A DNA stretch of 17,859 nt from contig JBKPRJ010000007.1 of NCBI GenBank assembly GCA_046734455.1, forward strand, positions 1 through 17,859, given 5' to 3'. Both the position numbers and the translations under genes were made by a program. How positions within the stretch are numbered: position 1 is the first letter of the stretch; every line of letters starts with the position of its first letter. Below the pieces are notes generated by a model. It saw only the letters and a list, made by a program, of their open reading frames with translations, was not told the origin of the DNA and ran no database searches. Origin of the DNA: DATEOR01 sp046734455. GTDB lineage: Bacteria > Actinomycetota > Thermoleophilia > Gaiellales > Gaiellaceae. Below, in pieces: positions 13,840-17,859 of the stretch.

Positions 13840-14991
13840 ATGGCACGCGCAGTCATCGTCTCGGCGGTCAGAACGCCGTTCGGGAAGCTCGGCGGGGCGC
13901 TGAAGGAATACGAAGCTCCGCAGCTCGGAGCGATCGCGATCCGCGCCGCGCTCGACCGCGCGGGAGTCCCCGACGACGAAGTCGAGTACGTGACGATGGG
14001 CCAGGTTCTGCAGGGTGGAGCCGGGCAGGCGCCTGCGAGACAGGCGTCCGTGGGCGCAGGCCTTCCCGTCGAGATCCCCTCGGACACCATCAACAAGGTC
14101 TGCGCGTCGAGCATCCGCGCGGTCCAGATCGCCGACCAGATGATCCGCTCCGGCGACCACAGCGTGATCGTCGCGGGCGGGATGGAGTCCATGACGAACG
14201 CGCCGTACGTGTTGAAGAAGGCGCGCTTCGGCTACCGGCTCGGCGACGGCACGCTGATCGACCTCATGACGCACGACGGCCTCACGTCGACCTTCGACCA
14301 GAAGCACATGGTGGAGCAGGCGTCCTTCGTCTCCCGCGAGCTCGGCATCTCCCGCGAGGATCAGGACCGCTGGGCGCTGCGGTCGCACGAGCGCGCGGTG
14401 CACGCGATGGAGTCGGGGCTTTTCGACGACGAGCTTGTCCCGGTCGGCGAACACGCCGTGGACGAGGGCCCACGACGTGACACTTCGTACGAGAAGCTCT
14501 CCGCGCTGAAGCCCGTCTTCGATCCCGAGGGGACGACGACGGCGGGCAACGCGCCCGGCGTGAACGACGGCGCGGGGGCCCTCGTCGTCACGAGCGACGA
14601 GTACGCGGAGTCCCGCGGGCTCGAGGTGCTGGCGACGATCGTCGCGCAGGCGTACGTCGCAGACGAGTTCGCCTACCTCGCGCGCACGCCGGCCAAGGCG
14701 GGCACGAAGGCCCTCGAAAAGGTGGGCAAGACGATCGACGACGTCGACCGCATCGAGCTGAACGAGGCCTTCTCCTCCGTAGTCGTCCACTCCGCCGAGC
14801 TTCTCGGCGCCGACCCGGAGCGCGTCAACGTGAACGGCGGCGCCGTCGCGCTCGGCCATCCCATCGGCGCGTCGGGCGCGCGCATCCTCACGACGATGGT
14901 TCACGAGCTGCGCCGGAACGGCGGCGGGCTCGGGCTCGCCGCGATCTGCTCGGGCGGCGGCGGCGGCGACGCCGTCCTCATCGAGGTCTAA
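13840..14991 (+). CDS. Thiolase (acetyl-CoA C-acetyltransferase family)
   Basis: A 383-residue type-II thiolase that condenses two acetyl-CoA or cleaves a 3-ketoacyl-CoA in the cytoplasm. The nucleophile is C88 in NKVCASSIRAV, where most members have NKVCGSG. GGMESMTNAPYVL, ELNEAF and GGAVALGHPIGASGAR (H340) follow, and the second catalytic cysteine is C370 in AICSGGGGGDA, where CxGGG is usual. The ATG at 13840 has no Shine-Dalgarno, but a -10 box lies six bases upstream. With the 3-hydroxyacyl-CoA dehydrogenase at 15883 it would provide two adjacent steps of acetoacetyl-CoA or beta-oxidation chemistry. Chain-length preference is not evident from the sequence. Confidence 0.95.
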   Translation: MARAVIVSAVRTPFGKLGGALKEYEAPQLGAIAIRAALDRAGVPDDEVEYVTMGQVLQGGAGQAPARQASVGAGLPVEIPSDTINKVCASSIRAVQIADQMIRSGDHSVIVAGGMESMTNAPYVLKKARFGYRLGDGTLIDLMTHDGLTSTFDQKHMVEQASFVSRELGISREDQDRWALRSHERAVHAMESGLFDDELVPVGEHAVDEGPRRDTSYEKLSALKPVFDPEGTTTAGNAPGVNDGAGALVVTSDEYAESRGLEVLATIVAQAYVADEFAYLARTPAKAGTKALEKVGKTIDDVDRIELNEAFSSVVVHSAELLGADPERVNVNGGAVALGHPIGASGARILTTMVHELRRNGGGLGLAAICSGGGGGDAVLIEV

Positions 14992-15011
14992 GAGCCTCGT
15001 CGCTAAGCGTG

Positions 15012-15037
15012 TCCCTCCGGCTTCGGCCGGGTAGGGA
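15012..15037 (+). terminator. UUCG hairpin between the thiolase and YihY genes
   Basis: CCGGC-TTCG-GCCGG (15017-15030) is a stem closed by the very stable UUCG tetraloop. TCCCT (15012-15016) and AGGGA (15033-15037) extend it past a two-base bulge. It lies 20 bases after the thiolase stop and has no U-tract. The 3' arm includes GGGA, part of the ribosome-binding site for the ATG at 15043, so it may terminate the thiolase transcript or modulate the next gene. Confidence 0.45.
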
Positions 15038-15042
15038 GAGGC

Positions 15043-15873
15043 ATGGCCACCCGGGCTGTCACGATCCGCACAGGGCGCCTGCGCTCGACCGCGCGTGAGC
15101 TCGGCGAGTGCTTCTCCGAGCATGCGCTTCTGACCTACGCGTCGGCGATCTCGTTCCGCGCGCTCATCGCGCTCGTCCCGCTGGCGCTCCTCGGCCTCGC
15201 GCTCCTCGGCGTGTTCGGGCTCGAGGACGTCTGGACGGACACGATCGCACCGGCGCTCGAGGAGCATCTGACCCAGCCCGTTTTCAACGGGATCGATTTC
15301 ACCGCCCACCAGATCTTCAGCTCGGACAAGACGTCGCTCGTCGCCCTCGCGACGGCGCTCGTCGTTTGGGACATGACCTGGGCCGTGAACGCCGTCATGC
15401 AGGCGCTGAACCGGATCCACGAGGTCGAGGAGCGCCGCACGAAGTTCCGGCGGATCGCCGTTGCGACGGGCCTCGGCATTGCTGTCGTCGCGTGTCTCAT
15501 CGCCGCCGTTCTCGTCCAGGCCATCGCGCCCTCCGTGACCGACGGCGTGCTCGACACCGTCCTCAGCATCGTCCGCTGGCCGATCGCGATCCTCTTTCTC
15601 TGGGTCGCGGTGACACTGCTCTTCCGCTTCGCGCCTGCCGAGACGCCGGAGATGCGCTGGGCGAGTGGCGGATCGCTGCTCGTGATCGCCAGCTGGCTCA
15701 TCGCCTCCGCGCTCTTCCGGGCCTGGGTCACGGAGGTGGCGGACTTCAAGAGCGCGACAGGGAGCCTGACCGTCTTCCTTCTGCTCACGTCGTACGTGAT
15801 GGTCTCCGCGAGCATCTTCCTCGTCGGCGCCGAGCTCGACGAACGAGCGCGCAAGAAGAGCCGCGGCTCATAA
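15043..15873 (+). CDS. YihY/BrkB-family inner-membrane protein
   Basis: A 276-residue protein with six hydrophobic segments (about 38-60, 98-118, 138-160, 178-196, 208-226 and 241-263) and cytoplasmic-type basic ends. Family marks are LTYASAISFRALIALVPL in the first helix region, LLFRFAPAETPEMRW after the fourth, FKSATGSL, and the closing SIFLVGAELDERARKK. The family was once annotated as ribonuclease BN, but that name is wrong for YihY proteins; the true function is unresolved, with transport or envelope roles suggested. The ATG at 15043 is preceded by AGGGAGAGG, partly buried in the 15012-15037 hairpin. The next gene starts nine bases after its stop. Confidence 0.92.
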   Translation: MATRAVTIRTGRLRSTARELGECFSEHALLTYASAISFRALIALVPLALLGLALLGVFGLEDVWTDTIAPALEEHLTQPVFNGIDFTAHQIFSSDKTSLVALATALVVWDMTWAVNAVMQALNRIHEVEERRTKFRRIAVATGLGIAVVACLIAAVLVQAIAPSVTDGVLDTVLSIVRWPIAILFLWVAVTLLFRFAPAETPEMRWASGGSLLVIASWLIASALFRAWVTEVADFKSATGSLTVFLLLTSYVMVSASIFLVGAELDERARKKSRGS

Positions 15874-15876
15874 GCT
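15871..15876 (+). promoter_or_regulatory. Candidate -10 box for the dehydrogenase gene
   Basis: TAAGCT, whose first three bases are the YihY stop codon, lies six bases before the GTG at 15883. It repeats the TAnnnT-N6-start arrangement seen elsewhere here. Because TAA is fixed by the stop codon, chance is a serious alternative. Confidence 0.25.
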
Positions 15877-15882
15877 AGTCCG

Positions 15883-16722
15883 GTGTTCGAGCACGTCCTC
15901 GTCGTCGGCGCCGGCCAGATGGGCGGCGGCATCGCACAGGTTCTGGCCGCTTCCGGGCGGCGCGTCTCGCTGCACGACGCGGCTCCGGGGGCGGTGGAGC
16001 GAGGGCTACGGACAATGGAGAAGAGCCTCGAGCGCCTCGCTGCGAAGGGGGCAGACATCGCTCCTGACGAAGTGCTCGGCCGGGTCCACGCCGCGGACGG
16101 GATCGTGCCGGCCGACCTGATGATCGAGGCTGTCGTCGAGGACCAAGCGGTGAAGGAGGCGATCTTCCGGGAGGCGGACTCCGTTCTCCCCGCGGAGGCC
16201 GTCCTCGCCTCGAACACGTCGTCGATCCCGATCGCGTCACTGGCCGCGGTGACGGAGCGGCCGGACAAGGTGATCGGCATGCACTTCTTCAACCCCGTGC
16301 CGGTCATGGCCCTCGTCGAGGTCGTCAGCACGAAGGAGACCTCGGCCGAGACGCGGGGCGCGGTCGTCGAGCTCGCGCAGGAGCTCGGGAAGACTCCGGC
16401 CGAAGCCAACGACTTCCCCGGCTTCGTCTCCAACCGGATCCTCCTGCCCTTCATCAACGAGGCCGTCTGGGCGCTCCACGACGGTGTGGCCGAGCCGGAG
16501 GCGATCGACACGATCGCGAAGCTCGGGTTCAACCATCCCATGGGCCCGCTGGCGCTCGCCGATCTGATCGGCCTCGACACCTGCGTGGCGATCCTCGAAG
16601 TCCTCCGGATCGGGCTGGGGGACGAGCGCTACGAGCCGTGCCCGCTCCTCCGCGAGCACGTGGCCGCCGGGCGCCTCGGCCGGAAATCCGGCGCTGGCTT
16701 CTACTCGTACGAATCACCCTAA
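15883..16722 (+). CDS. 3-hydroxyacyl-CoA (3-hydroxybutyryl-CoA) dehydrogenase
   Basis: A 279-residue stand-alone dehydrogenase interconverting 3-hydroxyacyl-CoA and 3-ketoacyl-CoA. The Rossmann NAD site is VVGAGQMGGGIAQVLAASG (8-25), with the acidic D32 after the second strand favouring NAD over NADP. ASNTSSIPI holds S113, MHFFNPVPVM holds the catalytic H134, and E146 is its likely partner. FPGFVSNRIL and NHPMGPLALADLIGLD (217-232) open the C-terminal helical domain, and GRKSGAGFYSY ends it. The start is GTG 15883, without a clear Shine-Dalgarno. It has the chemistry to feed the thiolase encoded at 13840. Confidence 0.95.
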   Translation: MFEHVLVVGAGQMGGGIAQVLAASGRRVSLHDAAPGAVERGLRTMEKSLERLAAKGADIAPDEVLGRVHAADGIVPADLMIEAVVEDQAVKEAIFREADSVLPAEAVLASNTSSIPIASLAAVTERPDKVIGMHFFNPVPVMALVEVVSTKETSAETRGAVVELAQELGKTPAEANDFPGFVSNRILLPFINEAVWALHDGVAEPEAIDTIAKLGFNHPMGPLALADLIGLDTCVAILEVLRIGLGDERYEPCPLLREHVAAGRLGRKSGAGFYSYESP

Positions 16723-16747
16723 AGAGCCAGGCCGTCTGGCCCGATAC
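16720..16747 (+). promoter_or_regulatory. Candidate FliA/WhiG-class sigma promoter for the HD-GYP regulator
   Basis: TAAA (16720-16723) is followed after 16 bases by CCCGATAC (16740-16747). The motility/sporulation sigma class (FliA, SigD, WhiG) recognises TAAA-N15-GCCGATAA. Six of eight -10 positions match, and the spacer is one base longer than ideal. A start near 16754 would leave a leader of about 29 bases. The TAAA overlaps the stop codon of the preceding gene. The link to a c-di-GMP-type regulator is biologically sensible but unproven. Confidence 0.4.
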
Positions 16748-16760
16748 AGAGGGCTACTGG

Positions 16761-16777
16761 CGAAACGGGGGGTTTCG
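16761..16777 (+). other. Hairpin in the 5' leader of the HD-GYP regulator
   Basis: CGAAAC (16761-16766) and GTTTCG (16772-16777) are perfect arms around a GGGGG loop, ending five bases before the ATG at 16783. The G-run in or beside the loop is the only sequence that could approach an anti-Shine-Dalgarno apart from GGCGGG right at the ATG. The hairpin may therefore modulate translation. It does not resemble any riboswitch that I know. Confidence 0.35.
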
Positions 16778-16782
16778 GCGGG

Positions 16783-17850
16783 ATGCGAATCCTGCTTGTC
16801 GACGACGATGATGGCCTGAGGGCGTTGCTCCGGACGACGTTCGAGGCCGTGGACGTGGAGCTGGAGGAGGCCGCGGACGCGTCCGGTGCGACCGAGGCGG
16901 TGCGCCGCCGCCGCCCGGATGTCCTCGTCCTCGACGTGCGCATGCCCGGCGGAAACGGGCTCGACCTCTGCCGGGAGCTCAAGGCCGACCCCGCCACCGA
17001 CGGCATCTCCGTCGTTCTCCTGACCGGATCCGACGGCGGGACCGCAGAAGCGGCGGCCGAGGCCGGGGCGGACGCCTTCCTCCGCAAGCCGTTCAGCCCC
17101 CTCGAGCTCCTCGCGATCGTCGAGCGTCTCGCGGGCGGCCTGCATCCTGTCCCCTTCCGCGCCGCGCGGGCGGAGAGCGTCACGGAGCAGCTGCAGCTCT
17201 ACGCGCGCGATCTCCGCCACCTCCTCGAGATCGAGCGCGGGCAGCGGCTCCTCCTCGCCGAGGGATACCGGGAGACGGTCACCGCGCTCGCCACCGCGCT
17301 CGAATCCAAGGACAGCGGGACGGGCACGCATTCCCAGCGAGTCCAGCGCTACGCCGTCGAGTTGGCCCGCACCCTCGGAAGCGACCTTTCAGACGACCCG
17401 AGCGCCGAGTACGGGTTCCTCCTTCACGACGTGGGCAAGATCGGGATCCCCGACCGGATCCTCCAGAAGCCCGGCCTGCTCACGCCCGAAGAGCGGGTGC
17501 AGATGCAGACGCATACGGTCCTCGGCGAGCAGATGCTCGGCGGCGTCGCGTTCCTCGCGGGCGCGGGGCTCGAGATCGTCCGCTCGCACCACGAGCGCTG
17601 GGACGGCGGCGGCTACCCCGACGGGCTCGCCGGCGAAGACATCCCCGCGGGCGCGAGGATCTTCGCCGTCGCAGACACCCTCGACGCGATGACGAGCAAC
17701 CGCCCCTACCGGCGCGCGCTCCCGTGGGCCTCGGCCGGCGTCGAGATCAGGCGCCAGCTCGGGGGCCAGTTCGACCCGGCGGTCGTCCGCGCTTTCGGCG
17801 ATGCGGAGCCGCGGCTCAAGGCCGTGTACGCCGAGCTCCGCGCGGCCTGA
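16783..17850 (+). CDS. Response regulator with REC and HD-GYP domains (putative c-di-GMP phosphodiesterase)
   Basis: Residues 1-116 are a receiver domain: acidic D7-D10, phospho-acceptor D51 in VLVLDVRMPG, T81 and K102 (LRKPFSP). A helical linker (about 130-165) leads to an HD-GYP domain: THSQRV (H183), HDVGKIGIPD (H215/D216), H244, RSHHERWDGGGYPDGL (H269, H270 and GYP 277-279) and FAVADTLDAMTSNRPYR (D298). All metal-binding and GYP residues that I can place are present, so an active phosphodiesterase that hydrolyses cyclic di-GMP is likely, switched by phosphorylation of D51. No partner histidine kinase is visible. The ATG at 16783 lies 60 bases after the dehydrogenase gene, with its own candidate promoter, so it is probably a separate unit. 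Confidence 0.95.
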   Translation: MRILLVDDDDGLRALLRTTFEAVDVELEEAADASGATEAVRRRRPDVLVLDVRMPGGNGLDLCRELKADPATDGISVVLLTGSDGGTAEAAAEAGADAFLRKPFSPLELLAIVERLAGGLHPVPFRAARAESVTEQLQLYARDLRHLLEIERGQRLLLAEGYRETVTALATALESKDSGTGTHSQRVQRYAVELARTLGSDLSDDPSAEYGFLLHDVGKIGIPDRILQKPGLLTPEERVQMQTHTVLGEQMLGGVAFLAGAGLEIVRSHHERWDGGGYPDGLAGEDIPAGARIFAVADTLDAMTSNRPYRRALPWASAGVEIRRQLGGQFDPAVVRAFGDAEPRLKAVYAELRAA

Positions 17851-17859
17851 CTCACCCCT

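Noticed and set aside
12759..16580. Long minus-strand frames of 477, 575 and 481 residues
   Set aside because: They are antisense to the M48, thiolase, YihY and dehydrogenase genes, all of which have catalytic or family motifs on the plus strand.
16723..16782. Cyclic-di-GMP riboswitch before the HD-GYP gene
   Set aside because: The conserved GEMM core and tetraloop-receptor features are absent, and the leader is too short.
1..17859. Mobile elements, CRISPR arrays, tRNA or rRNA genes
   Set aside because: I looked for transposase motifs, terminal repeats, regular direct repeats and tRNA/rRNA signatures and saw none. Composition looks uniform throughout.

Overview
The window is about 17.9 kb of very GC-rich, densely packed bacterial DNA. 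The strong G/C third-position bias, TAnnnT-type -10 boxes placed so close to start codons that the mRNAs would be leaderless, and the gene content (methylcrotonyl-CoA-type carboxylase beta subunit, a two-copy DUF4389 membrane protein, paralogous small CxCx4C proteins) point to an actinobacterium. The class Thermoleophilia (Gaiellales/Solirubrobacterales) is my best guess. That placement is inference, because no rRNA or other marker is present.

Layout. 1-56: tail of a plus-strand gene. 57-1445: a small CxCx4C protein (minus) divergent from an ECF-type sigma factor with a C-terminal membrane segment and a Pro/Val-rich tail (plus). 1435-3147 (minus): a 47-residue protein followed by an acyl-CoA carboxylase beta subunit. 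3314-4465 (minus): a P1-family (DmpA-like) peptidase, divergent from a two-gene plus-strand operon (4512-5242) that encodes a Cys-containing helical protein and a second CxCx4C protein. 5263-11198 (minus): a complete tryptophan operon, trpL-E-G-D-CF-B-A. 11260-16722 (plus): a duplicated DUF4389 membrane protein, an M48 peptidase, a thiolase, a YihY/BrkB membrane protein and a 3-hydroxyacyl-CoA dehydrogenase. 16783-17850 (plus): a REC-HD-GYP response regulator.

How the genes work together. The trp operon turns chorismate into tryptophan. Every structural gene overlaps its neighbour by 1 or 4 bases. In front of trpE is what reads as a complete ribosome-mediated attenuator: a -35/-10 promoter, a 21-codon leader peptide with a Trp-Trp-Ala-Trp run that probably starts at or next to the transcription start, and a terminator hairpin with a U-tract whose 3' arm also holds the only good trpE ribosome-binding site. 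The carboxylase beta subunit, thiolase and 3-hydroxyacyl-CoA dehydrogenase suggest leucine/acyl-CoA and short-chain fatty-acid metabolism. The HD-GYP regulator is preceded by a site resembling a FliA/WhiG-class (motility sigma) promoter.

Most worth following up: the unannotated trpL attenuator; the abbreviated TrpF half of TrpCF, which lacks recognisable canonical active-site motifs; and the two paralogous CxCx4C proteins, one divergent from a membrane-anchored sigma factor and the other coupled to a second Cys-containing protein.
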